64,000 bases of DNA, from assembly GCA_943735955.1 (NCBI GenBank), contig OX030969.1, positions 4,741,624 through 4,805,623 of the forward strand, read 5' to 3'. The notes below the pieces were generated by a model. That model was not told the DNA's origin and made no database searches. It worked only from the letters and a program-made list of their open reading frames with translations. A program made the translations under genes and the position numbers. This document shows positions 1 through 16,400 of the stretch, one piece after another; position 1 is the stretch's first letter; every line of letters begins with the position of its first letter. This DNA is from Piscicola geometra (Eukaryota > Annelida > Clitellata > Hirudinida > Piscicolidae).

Positions 1-775
1 TACGAAATTCCTCGAGGTAAGATTCATGCATGTCCTCAACACTGCTATATGTGGAGGGGTCGTTAAGCTGAGAGTCGTTGTGGTTGTTGTTTTTGAAGTT
101 GAAGTTGTTGCTGAAAGGATTATTAGTATTTGTGTTGTTGTTGTTGTTAGTCAGCTGGTTTGTGGAAAACATATTGCTACTATTATTTATATTATCGTTT
201 CTAGTGTTGTTACTGTTGAATATGTTATTATTATTATTAACAACAACATTGTTGTTGTTGTTGTAGTTGTAGTTGTTGGCGGCAAAGATATTGCTTGTCT
301 TACTACCAAATACTGCAGCGTTGGTCGGGCTAGCGAATATATTATTATTATCATTATTACTGCTTGCAAATATATTATTATTATGATTTGCAAATATATT
401 ATTATTGTTAATATTATTACTGCTTGCAAATATATTATTATTATTATTATTGTTATTATGTTTATTATTGTTGTTGTTGTTGTTGTAGAAGGGCTGCACC
501 GGCTCTTTTTCCCTCCTGCACACCTCGAGCAGAGATTGCATCACAAAGGTGTTCTGCGATAATGAAAAAATACAATCATTATTACCATCATCACGATCAT
601 CCTTATTATCACCGAAATCATCATCATCATCAGAATCATCTTTATCATCATCATCATCATCATCATCATCGACATCATCATCATCATCACCACCAGACTA
701 GTTCTGTTCTGCGGCTTGAGGATGCTCCTTCTGAGTTCTTCATTTCGCACCATCGTCTGCTCCATCATCTCTAAC

Positions 776-828
<53 letters not shown>

Positions 829-847
829 GTGATGATGATCGTGGTGG

Positions 848-882
<35 letters not shown>

Positions 883-1157
883 GTGGTGGTGATGATGATG
901 GTCGTGGTGATGATGATGGTGATGATGATGATGATGGTGATGGGGTGATGGTTGTGATGATAATGATGGTGATGATGATAATGGTGGTTGTGATGATGAT
1001 GATGATGATGAGGGTGATGGTCGTGGTGATGATGATGATGATGATGATGATGGTGGTGATGATGATGAGTTACTAACGTATTGAGGTAAGGTGTTGTTTT
1101 GATAGGCTTCGATGTACATTACTCGTACCTCTTCTGGTGAGTACTCTTCAAAACCTG

Positions 1158-1189
<32 letters not shown>

Positions 1190-2106
1190 CCATCATCATC
1201 ATCAGCACTACCTTCGAAGCTTCTACAATGGCCGATGAATGAGTAGGAGGAGAAGGGCCACAGATCGAATGAAAAGTCTTCCGCGATCGTCTGTACGCTG
1301 TGTGTCGAGGGGGGGAGGATGGAGGAGAATGGGTTGGTGCGAAAAGGGTTAGATGGATGGAGGAGAATGGGTTGGTGCAAAAAGGGTAGGTGGATGAAGG
1401 AGTGGGTTGGTGGTGGTGGTGGTAGGGAAGGGTTTTGGTGAAGAAAAATGGCGATGATGGAGAATAGAAGAAATTGATTGGATGATGATGATAAAATAAC
1501 ATAAATGAAATTTTTTATCCTGATGATGATGATGATAAAAACAACATAAATGAAATTTTGTTTATCATGACGATGATGATGGTAAAAAGATAAGAAATAA
1601 TTATTAACTGGATGTCATCTGTATATTTTTGTTGTGGTTGTTGTTGGGCAATGTTGTATTGGTATTTATTGTTTTGGTTGTTATAGTTGTAGTTGTTGAT
1701 TTTGATGTTGTCGTAGTTAGGGTTAGGGTTGTAATTGTTGTTGAAATTGTCATTTTTGGCATGAGAAACTTTTCTTTGGTTGTTGTTGTAGTTTATGTTG
1801 AAATCCTCATACCTGGTTTTATGATTTGGTTGTTGAAAGTTTGTTTTGTTAAAATTACTTTCGTATCTGTTGTAGTTATTGTTGTAGTTGTTGTTGTAAT
1901 TTGGTTGGTGATAGTTTCTAGGTTCGGACACGTTTTTGTATAAACCGTCTGTGAAAAAAATAATTCATTTAAAAAATTCTTAAATAAATGAGAAAATATT
2001 TCAAATAAATTAATAAAATAAAAATATTATTACTTGGTTCTTGGTGGGAAAAATGACATAGGTCCCCGAATTTACAAAAACCTCTTTGGTAAAATTTACA
2101 CAACAT
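1..2106 (-). CDS. NUP42: Nucleoporin NUP42 (CCCH zinc finger), 3' end outside window
   Basis: NUP42 is a nucleoporin of the cytoplasmic face of the nuclear pore that assists mRNA export (family knowledge). Six exons in transcript order: 2034-2106, 1609-1948, 1212-1297, 1078-1154, 694-774, and 553 to the window edge. All junctions are GT/AG and phases close. The start MLCKFYQRGFC opens a single CCCH finger (C3, C11, C17, H21; spacing C-x7-C-x5-C-x3-H), usual for this family. Exon 2 is an Asn/Tyr-rich spacer. Exons 3-5 carry the conserved central block (FSSYSF, then EYSPEEVRVMYIEAY, then LEMMEQTMVRNEEL). Exon 6 is a poly-Asn tail with repeated NNIFAS and one VFGS in place of dense FG repeats. 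The exon 5 donor could be 3 nt later. Intron 3 is a 57-nt GAT repeat. The C-terminus is missing because the window ends. Confidence 0.88.
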
Positions 2107-2383
2107 GTTTGAGTTTTATAGTCTGTAATTTACTTGATTACTGTAATAATACGTCATTTTGGCTTTTAAATAGGTTTAAAAAGAATAAAACGGCTTAGTT
2201 AAGTAATTCTAAATATAACTTTTAAAAAGTGATGAAAAGTTAATTTAAAATTATTCTAAATAATAAAAAAAGTTTTAAAAACAAAATAGTTTTACAATTT
2301 TATTCAAGTTAGTGAACATAATTTTTTTATTTCAAATTAATTGTAAAAGCATTTTCTTTCTCTTTGTCACCAAACTTATAAAA
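2107..2383. promoter_or_regulatory. Shared divergent promoter, NUP42 / ACAT2
   Basis: Only 277 bp separate the two start codons, which point away from each other. The stretch is AT-rich and non-repetitive, unlike the flanking introns. No clear TATA box was recognised. That it acts as one bidirectional promoter is inferred from the geometry alone. Confidence 0.6.
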
Positions 2384-6957
<4,574 letters not shown>

Positions 6958-8085
6958 GATCATTATCACTACCATCGTCATCATCACTACCACCATCATC
7001 ATCACTACCACCATCATCATTACTACCATCATCGTCACCACCATCATCATCATCATCATCATCATATAAAGATGAATGAGTTATTCGGACATATTGGGAG
7101 GCCCTAGGCAACTTTCACTATAACCCTTTCTTGTACGCATATACCACGTTCTTGTTGTTGTTGTTTCCGGTGTTAATAGAACAGGACTTATGTGGGTGAT
7201 TGTTAGTTACACCCACATTCACTCACTATCATAATCATCACCATCATTATCATCACTCTTGGTTATTTCTTTTTATTCACATGCATACATAAGACGTAGT
7301 GTGCGTGTTGTATCTTGTTTATCTCCCTGTCGATCTTATGATGCATTTTTCAATATCATCATCATGACTACACTTATTAATCATCATCATCATCATGACT
7401 ACACTTATTAATCCTCATCATGACTACACTTATTAATCATCATCATCATCATGACTACACTTATTAATCCTCATCATGACTACACTTATTAATCATTATC
7501 ATGACTAGACTCATTAATCATCATCATCATCATCATGAGTATAATCACCATCAATTTCACTTTGATATTCCTAGTTGTAAGTTTCTTTCTTAGAACTGAT
7601 TGGTGGCTAATTTGAGGGTTGTCTATGTAATCTAACGTTCTGTCATTTTCTCAGCTAACCATTGTAATGTTGTAATTGATATAATTAATAAATATTCATA
7701 ATAATAAATATAATTAATGAATATTATTAGAATAATTATAATAAATAAGTATTACAATAAATTAGGCTAAATAAAAAGTATATATAAATTTAGAGATAGG
7801 GTCATATAATGTCAACTCTTTGTAATTTATTTAGCAAAAAACTTGATTAAAATCAATGGAAATGTATAAATATTATTATTTAAAGTATAAAAGAAAAAGA
7901 AGATATCAAGATTGATAAAAAATTATAATGAAGAGAGCAATAAGAATGGAACAACAATAATTAGAAAAACAATAAGGATAATAATAATAATGAGAATAAT
8001 GATAATAATAACAATAATGATAATAACAATAATAATAATGATAATAACAATAATATTGATAAAAATGAGAATAATGGTGGTGTGC
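6958..8085. other. Convergent 3' flanks of ACAT2 and PPP4C
   Basis: No gene seen. There is a CAT/CAC tract just after the ACAT2 stop (6960-7065). Repeats of ATCATCATGACTACACTTAT occur at about 7350-7530. AT-rich DNA follows from 7675, with AATAAA at 7687-7692 as a candidate ACAT2 poly(A) signal. A run of ATAATA/ATAACA lies at 7975-8060 next to the PPP4C stop. Confidence 0.7.
7687..7692 (+). terminator. Candidate poly(A) signal AATAAA for ACAT2
   Basis: Among the canonical hexamers on the plus strand after the ACAT2 stop, about 730 bp downstream, in AT-rich DNA. Use is inferred. Confidence 0.4.
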
Positions 8086-11000
8086 TCATAAGAAGTAGTC
8101 GGCTTGTGGCTTTTTGGACAGATTGACGCCCCTCTGCTCCTATTTAAACACAATTTAAATAATTTAATTAATTATAAGTTATTTAAAATATATAAAAAGA
8201 ATAATTAAATTCTTTTGAAACAATAACACAAAATAAGTTAATAGAAATTATGTTAATTTGAATTAATTAATTTATAAAATAAAAATAAAAAGCGCTAGAT
8301 CAAGACCTGGGGAGCGGCTTCGAAGATGGTGAAGTTGCGTTGGAGGTGTTCGTCTAATTCCAAGATGGCTGCAACGTTGCCACACCTGGCGTCGTGGTGG
8401 TGGTGGAGAATCATCATCATGAGGCTAATAAAGATCATTATCATCATCAAGTTCATTATCATAGTGTAGATCATCATTATCATTAAATCCTCATCATCAT
8501 GATCATCATCTACACAAACATCCAACTTTCACAAAACCCTAGTTCAACAAACCACCCCATCCCAACCATCAGAAACCAACCTCCAGCAAACCATCCCACC
8601 CCCATCTCCCAAAAACCACCCCTTCCCCACTCCAACCAACCACCCCTCCCCCACTCCAACCAACCACCCCTCCCCCACTCCAACCAACCACCCCTCCCCC
8701 ACTCCAACCAACCACCCACCCAACCAACCGACTGACCGATAGCAGTAGTTAGGAGCACTCCAGACGGTGAGGACAGTCTCGTTGAAGTGCCACTTGTAGC
8801 CCTCCATCACCAGCTGGTGTGCCCTGCAGATCAGGTCGATGTTGTTGGCGCTGTTGAACTTTTGAACGACGTCGCTGCCGAATAAATAACCCGCCCCTCG
8901 AGGAGAAACGCCCCAGCCCTGGATGTCTGTGGGGGGGGGGGGGGTGGATGTGAGAATGAGGGGGTGGAAGAGAGGAAGGAAAAGAGGTGTAAGGATGCCG
9001 CTGGTGGTGGGGACGTGCTATGGTGAAGGCGGGAGTGTGGTAAAGAGGGTGGTAAGAGTAGTGGATGCATGTGAAATAATAAGTTTGAAGGGTTGAAATG
9101 TACCCAGATTATAATCCACAAATAACCATCTACTCATCTAAACAACCCACTCCCCCACCCACTAATTCCCAGCCCATTCTCAAATCTCCCACAACCCACC
9201 ATCCCAATTTACAAAAGTCCCCCACTTACCCTACAACAACCCTTCTCCCCACCCCTACCACCTACAACCCAATAACCCTCCCCCCCCACAACCCACCCAC
9301 CCACCTTCCGGGTCAGACCACAGGAGGTCACACATGGGTCCGTCATGGGGCACCTCTTGCTTGCGGTCGATCGAACGGATCTGGTCCAAGGTCTGGATCG
9401 AGGGAGAGAGGCCCCCGTGGACGCAGAAGATCTGTGGAGTGGGTTGGGGGGGGGGGGTAGGTAGATGGGGGGGGGGGTAGGTAGGTGGGGGGAAGGAGGG
9501 TAGGTAGGTGGGGGGGGAAGGGTAGGTAGGTGGGGAAGGGGGGTAGTAGAGATGAGGAGATAAGGGAAATGGGTGGGTTTCAATAATAATTACCCACCAA
9601 CCCATTATCTACCCATCTACTACCAACCCATTATCTACCCACCTACTACCAACCCATTATCTACCCATCTACTAACAACCCATTATCTACCCACCTACTA
9701 CCAACCCATTATCTACCCACCTACTACCAACCCATTATCTACCCACCTACTACCAGCCCATTATCTACCCACCTACCCACCAACCCATTATCTACCCACC
9801 TACTACCAACCCATTATCTACCCATCTACTACCAACCCATTATCTACCCACCTACTACCAACCCATTATCTACCCACCTACTACCAACCCATTATCTACC
9901 CACCTATTACCAACCCATTATCTACCCACCTACTACCAACCCATTATCTACCCACCTACTACCAACCCATTATCTACCCACCTACTACCAACCCATTATC
10001 TACCCACCTACCCTCCAACCCATTATCTACCCACCTACTACCAACCCATTATCTACCCATCTACTACCAACCCATTATCTACCCACCTACTACCAACCCA
10101 TTATCTACCCACCTATTACCAACCCATTATCTACCCACCTACTACCAACCCATTATCTACCCACCTACTACCAACCCATTATCTACCCACCTTCTACCAA
10201 ACCACATTCAATATCACCCCCCCCCAAACCCCCCCACTCACCCACCTACCCACCCACCTACCCATTCACCCACCCACCCACCCACCGTTCCATCCACCCA
10301 CCAACCCACCAACCCACCCACCTACCCACTTACCAACCCACCTACCCACCCACCTACCCACCCACCCATTCACCCACCCACCGTTCCATCCACAATGGCA
10401 GAGAGACTGAGGTAGTCAAAGATCTCAGTGCAGTACTTCCACACTGCGATCGAACCGTACTTGCGTTGGCACTCGTCATAAAAGCCGTACACCTGTGGTG
10501 GTGGTGGTGGTGGTGGTAGTAGTGGTGGTGGTGGTGGTGGTAGTAGTAGTAGTAGTGGTGGTAGTGGTAGTAGTAGTGGTAGTATTAGTAGTGGTGGTGG
10601 TAGTAGTGATGGTGGTAGTAGTAGTGGTGGTGGTAGTAGTAGTGGTGGTGGTAGTAATGGTGGTGGTGGTAGTAGTAGTGGTAGTAGTAGTAGTGGTGGT
10701 AGTAGTAATAGTAGTGGTAGTAGTAGTGGTAGTGGTGGTAGTAGTAGTGATGGTGGGAGTAGTAGTGGTGGTGGTAGTAGTAGTGGTGGTTGTAGTAGTG
10801 GTGGTGGTAGTAGTGGTGGTAGTAGTAGTAGTAGTGGTGGTAGTGGTGGTGGTAGTAGTAGTGGTGGAAGTGGTGGTAGTGGTAGTAATGGTGGTGGTAG
10901 TAGTAGTGGTAGTGGTGGTAGTAGTAGTGATGGTGGTAGTAGTAGTGGTGGTGGTAGTAGTAGTGGTGGTGGTTGTAGTAGTGGTGGTGGTAGTAGTAGT

Positions 11001-11157
11001 GGTGGTAGTAGTAGTGATGGTGGTAGTAGTAGTGGTGGTGGTAGTAGTAGTGATGGTGGTAGTAGTAGTGGTGGTAGTAGTAGTGGTAGTAGTAGTGGTG
11101 GTGGTAGTAGTAGTGGTGGTGGTAGTAGTAGTGGTGATGGTAGTAGTAGTGGTGGTG

Positions 11158-11189
<32 letters not shown>

Positions 11190-12904
11190 GGTGGTAGTGG
11201 TGGTGGTAGTAGTAGTGGTGGTGGTAGTAGTAGTGGTGGTAGTGGTGGTGGTAGTAGTAGTGGTGGTGGTAGTAGTAGTGGTGGTGGTAGTAGTAGTGGT
11301 GGTAGTGGTGGTGGTAGTAGTAGTGGTGGTGGTGGTAGTAGTAGTGCTGGTGGTGGTAGTAGTAGTGGTGGTGGTAGTAGTAGTGGAGGTGGTAGTAGTA
11401 GTAGTGGGTGGGAGAGGGGGAAAGTGTCAGAGGAGTGTCAGAGCATTCCATGAAAATGATCGTCCTTGTTATTATTATCAATATAAATATTCATATTATT
11501 GATATAATATATTATTTATTTTTTAAAAAGTATCATTATTATTATTATATACTAAACTATTATTTACTAATATACCATATTATATAATTTATATTAAACC
11601 TGTGTTATTTGGCGGCTCTCATGGTTGCCCCTGATCAGCATTATCCTGTCGGGATAGCGGACCTGGAGGTGATCGAGGGATGGAATGGTGGAGGAATGAA
11701 GGAGGGATGATGGAAAGAGTGGTGGAGGAATGAAGGAGGGATGATGGAAAGAGTGGTGGAGGAATGAAGAAGAAGATAATGAAGAGTGGTAGAGGAAGAG
11801 GATGAAGGAGTGGATGGATGGATGGAATGATGTATGAGATGGATGAGTGAGATAACAAAATGGAAAGGATGGGTGGATAAATAAGAGAAATAATAATAGA
11901 AATAGATAGATTGATGGATTAATTGATGAATAGATAGATAGAAATATGGATAGATAGAAATATGGATAGATAGATTGATGGATCGATGGATTAATTGATG
12001 AATAGATAGATAGATAGAAAGATAGATGGATTGGTAGATTGATGGATAGATAGAAAGATAGATGGATTGGTAGATTGATGGATAGATAGAAAGATAGATG
12101 GATGGGTAGATTGATGGATGGATAATGACCTTCAGAGCTAGAAGAAGCAGGAACGTTTCGACAGAATAAAAACCTCTATCCACGAAATCACCCATGAATA
12201 AGTAATTAGTGTCTGGGATGTCTCCACCCACTTTAATGAGCTGGTGAATATTATTGGACGGTTTGTGAATACTAATTAGATAGCATGAATAATTAATTGT
12301 TTGAGATGACATTGTCAAAACTTACTTCCTGTAGGTCGTAGAATTGTCCGTGAATGTCTCCACACACCTGGAGGAGAGATGATGATGATGATAATAATGA
12401 TGATGGCGGTAGAAATAAAATGTTTCATTTAATGTTAATACATCACTTGTTTTGTATTTGATGATTAGAGATTAATAATTTTGTAATATTTCTATAAAAC
12501 TTGCACCAAACTTCATTGCAAACATCACCACAGCAAGACAAAATTAATATTCATTAGCAAGACAACAATTCAATATTCACAGCAGCTCCACAACCCCCCC
12601 CCCTCGACCACGAAAACAACTCACAGTGACGGGTGAGTCAATGCGTTGCACGTTGCTCTCCTCGATGAGGATCTCTCTCGCCATGGCACACAGCGCCTTC
12701 ACCTCACTCTCCTTTATCACCTCACAACGTTGTAACTGCTCAATTTGTCTGGAGAGAGAATGGGGGAGTGAAGGAGGAGGGTTTGGTTGGAAGGTTGACA
12801 GAGGGGTTTGGTGGTTGGAAGTGAGAGAGAGGCGGGTTTGTTGAAGAATTAAATTAAAATTAAAATGGAATAAATTACCTGTCTAGGTCACTTGTTCCAG
12901 ACAT
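8086..12904 (-). CDS. PPP4C: Serine/threonine protein phosphatase 4 catalytic subunit
   Basis: PP2A-like metallophosphatase acting in DNA repair, centrosome and splicing-factor regulation (family knowledge). Ten exons in transcript order: 12879-12904, 12625-12748, 12326-12367, 12130-12240, 11600-11662, 10382-10492, 9305-9431, 8737-8926, 8307-8385, 8086-8136. The total is 924 nt, 307 aa, the same length as human PP4C. Metal-binding motifs are GDIHG (Asp54, His56), GDFVDRG (Asp82, Asp85) and GNHE (Asn114, His115). The start [14 protein letters not shown] and end ADYFL match the PP4 clade, the latter being the methylated C-terminal tail of PP2A-like enzymes. The frame [19 protein letters not shown] separates it from PP6. 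The last exon has two possible acceptors (GAGCAG), so one Gln is optional. Confidence 0.96.
8600..8735 (-). repeat. 24-bp minisatellite in PPP4C intron 8
   Basis: Four near-identical units (plus-strand core ACTCCAACCAACCACCCC) run up to the exon 8 donor. On the sense strand they are GGTTGGTTGG-rich. Confidence 0.88.
9588..10380 (-). repeat. 26-bp minisatellite in PPP4C intron 6
   Basis: About 22 units with plus-strand core CCCATTATCTACCCACCTAC, then a CACCCACCTACC tract up to the exon 6 donor. The sense strand is GGTGGGTAGG-rich at the 5' side. The 280-codon open frame here is an artefact of a stop-free unit. Confidence 0.93.
10494..11415 (-). repeat. GGT/AGT trinucleotide tract in PPP4C intron 5
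   Basis: About 900 bp of mixed GGT and AGT triplets (ACC/ACT on the sense strand) ending directly at the exon 6 acceptor. It produces long Val-only and Tyr/His-only frames that are not genes. Confidence 0.95.
11880..12127 (-). repeat. GATA/GATG tetranucleotide tract in PPP4C intron 4
   Basis: Tandem GATAGATAGATGGATTGATG-type units lie between the exon 4 donor and the middle of the intron. On the sense strand they read CATC/TATC. Confidence 0.88.
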
Positions 12905-13481
12905 TTTGAAGATTTTAAAAGAATGTTAGAAAAAGGATTTATAATGTTTTTGAAATTCCTAATATGTAACTTAGACAATTTTTCCTCACATAAAGTTATT
13001 AATAAAATACTATTTAAAAGTTTAAAGTAGGTTTCCTAGAGTGTATTCTAAGAGAATAATTATCACGAAGATTCAAACAAAGAACCTTGTTTTTTGGCGA
13101 TAATGTAATTAAATTTCAGTTCTAAATTATAAAAACAATTAATTCAGATAACTTCAATAAAATAAAGTAATTATTGCTATTTTATAGACTTAAAATAATT
13201 TAAAGTGATTTTTGCATTGAATATTTATTAATTTTAAGATTAAAGTGATTTATTGAGTAATTAACAATTTTGTTTTCATTTACTTTTTAAACAGTTTACA
13301 AATATTAGTTCGTTCTTTCAGTGAAATTTTCAAATATTAGTCCGTTCTTTCACTGAAAGGACCTTAAAAATGTTTGTAATGTAGTCCGTACGTTTTTGAT
13401 ACTGTTGTATCTATGTAGTCAGTGGTGATTCGGATTAAACACCATACGTATACACACTTTTTAACAAACCCGGAAATCTCT
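12905..13481. promoter_or_regulatory. Divergent interval PPP4C / B4GALT
   Basis: The start codons are 577 bp apart and diverge. The sequence is AT-rich and not repetitive apart from a direct repeat of CAAATATTAGT.CGTTCTTTCA at 13300-13360. No TATA box was identified. Promoter role is inferred from position. Confidence 0.5.
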
Positions 13482-16400
13482 ATGAAGCAGCATAAAATGC
13501 AAAAACTTTCGCGACTTTTTTCACGATTCTGCAACTGTCTTTACATCTCCTTCTTCCTCTTTTCTTTTTTCAACTACAAAGGCAGAGTCCACCACCTCCA
13601 CCCACATCACATGTTCCAACTGGATGCTGAGTCGCACTGCGCTTTGTCGTCTGCACTGGGTAAGATTGGGGAAAAGTGCTAGTCATGGTGATGGTCAGTC
13701 CATGGAGGGGGTTATGTGTAATAAAATAAAATCAAACTTTGAATTCTAGTCAGGCATAATCAAATCAAACTATGCATTCTAATCACGCATAATCAAATCA
13801 AACTATGCATTCTACTCATGCATAATCATATCATATCAAACTATGCATCCTAATCAGGATAAACCAAATCAAATCAAACTGTGCATCCTAATCATTCATG
13901 ATCAAATCAAACCATGAATCCAATCACACTTCTAACAAGGTCCAGTCAAATTAGACATGTTGAGAAAATACAATGAACAAGAAATCATAGAAGAAAACAA
14001 AGAAGTGCAAATGGGTGGTATTTGGAAACCAAAGAACTGTAAGGCATGGCAAAGAGTTGCCATTATTATCCCATACAGAGATCGGTTTGTGGTGGTTGTT
14101 TTTTTATGATAAATAAGGGAAATAAAATTTCGTTAATAAATCACAACCTACCACTCACGACCACTCCCATTAAACCACTGCTACACAACCCTCCATAACC
14201 ACCTCTACCACACAACCCTTCACAACCACCCCACAAATCACCACCCTTTCTCCCAAACAACCACAACCCACAACAACCACCTTTACCCCCGCCCCCCCCC
14301 ACAACAACGACCACCACCACCACACAGACACGAACACCTGATGCGCCTACTACAACGACTGCACCCCATGCTGCAACTGCAACATCTCAACTACCAAGTC
14401 TTCGTGGTCGAGCAGGTGGGATGGATGGATGCTTGGATCGATGTATGCATGGATGCATGGATGGGTGAATGGATGGATCGATGCATGCATGCATGTGTGG
14501 ATGGATGGATGGATGGATGGATAGATGAATGGATGGATGGATGGATGGATTGATGAATGGATGGATGGATAGATGGATGGATAAATGGAGGATGGATGGA
14601 TGGATGGATGGATGGATGGATGGATGGATGGATAGATGGATGGATGGATGGATAAATGGATGGACGAATGGATGGATGGATGGATAGATGAATGGATGGA
14701 TGGATGGATGGATTGATGAATGGATGGATGGATGGATGGATGAATAGATGGATGAATAGATGGATGGATGGATGAATAGATGGATGGATGGATGGATGGA
14801 TGGATGGATGGATGGATGGATGGATGGATGGATGGATGGATGGATGGATGGATGTATAGATGGATGGATGAATAGATGGATGGATGGATGGATGGATGGA
14901 TGAATAGATGGATGGATGGATGAATAGATGGATGGATGGATGGATGGATGGATGGATGGATGGATAGATGAATGGATGGATGGATGGATGGATGAATAGA
15001 TACATTTACCTCAGGCAGGAGATGGAAAATTCAACAGAGGAAAACTCTTAAACATTGGAGTGTTGGAGGCGATTAGGGATGAGAGGAGAGGTGGAGGAGG
15101 AGGAGATGGAGGTGGAAGAGGTGGAGGTGGAAGAGGTGGTAATTATGTTGGTGGTGGAGGTAGAGAAGGTGGTGGAGGTGGGGTTGAGGGTTATGGTGGT
15201 GGAGAGTTGATAGAATTTGATGATGGCAAAGTGGGTGGAAAGGTTGAAAGTCATGATGATGATGATGATGTTGTGGAAATCAACAGAAAAGATGGGGAAA
15301 TTGAGGTGGCAAATGAAGAAGGATATGGAGGAGAGAGAGGAGAGGAAGGGGGTGGGATGGATAGAAAAGATGGAGGAGGAAAGAGTTATAGAGATAGTAA
15401 AGGAGGTGAGGGAGGGGGTAGGAGAGACAGAGAAAAGAGAGTCGAACCTGGTGGTGCTGATGATGATAGTATCCATGACGACGGTGCTGATGATGATGGC
15501 GGCTTCGACTGCTTCATCTTCCACGACGTGGACTTGTTGCCGGAGGATGACAGGAACGTGTACCACTGCTCACTGCACGTGCATCATCTGATCTCCGCCC
15601 TGGACGAGATGAGATACCAGTGAGTTTGTTCAATGGTGGTGGTGGTGGTGATGATGGGGGTGGTGGTTGTGGTGGTGGTGGTGGTGGGGGTGGTGGTTGT
15701 GGTGGTTTTTGTGGTGGTGGTGATTATGGATGGTGCTGATGATTTGTGGTTTTATCTTTTATCCCGATTAGTTTAACCCCTCTCTTCCTCCAAAAAATCA
15801 CCACCACCTCAACCACCACCCTCACCACCACCCTCACCTCAACCACCACCCTCACCTCACCACCACCACCCTCACCTCAACCACCACCCTCACCTCACCA
15901 CCACCACCCTCACCACCACCCTCACCTCAACCACCACCCTCACCACCACCCTCACCTCCACCACCACCCTCACCACCACCCTCACCTCCACCACCACCCT
16001 CACCTCCACCACCACCCTCACCACCACCCTCACCTCCACCACCACCACCACCCTCACCTCCACCACCACCCTCACCTTCACCACCACCCTCACCTCCACC
16101 ACCACCACCACCCTCACCTCCACCACCACCCTCACTTCAACCACCACCCTCACCTCTCCACCCTCACCACCACCACCACCCTCACCTCAACCACCACCTC
16201 CACCACCACCCTCACCTCAACCACCACCCTCACCTCCACCACCACCACCACCACCTCCACCACCACCCTCACCTCCACCACCCTCACCACCACCCTCACC
16301 TCCACCACCACCCTCACCACCACCCTCACCTCCACCACCACTCTCATCACCACCACCACCTCCACCCTCATCACCACCCTCACCTCCACCACCACCCTCA

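Noticed and set aside
1119..1502. Minus-strand 127-codon frame with poly-Met
   Set aside because: Alternative frame through NUP42 exons 3-4 and the GAT intron; it contradicts the conserved EEYSPEEV frame.
1716..1730. Telomere-like GTTAGGGTTAGGGTT
   Set aside because: Only about two units, and on the minus strand it encodes NPNPN inside NUP42 exon 2.
9573..10415. Plus-strand 280-codon Tyr/Pro/Thr frame
   Set aside because: 26-bp minisatellite of PPP4C intron 6, antisense to the gene.
10495..11502. Poly-Val and poly-His/Tyr frames
   Set aside because: GGT/AGT triplet tract in PPP4C intron 5; open by composition.
15431..15450. GGTTCGACTC-like tRNA B box on the minus strand
   Set aside because: No A box, acceptor stem or cloverleaf around it; it lies in the B4GALT exon 4 insert.
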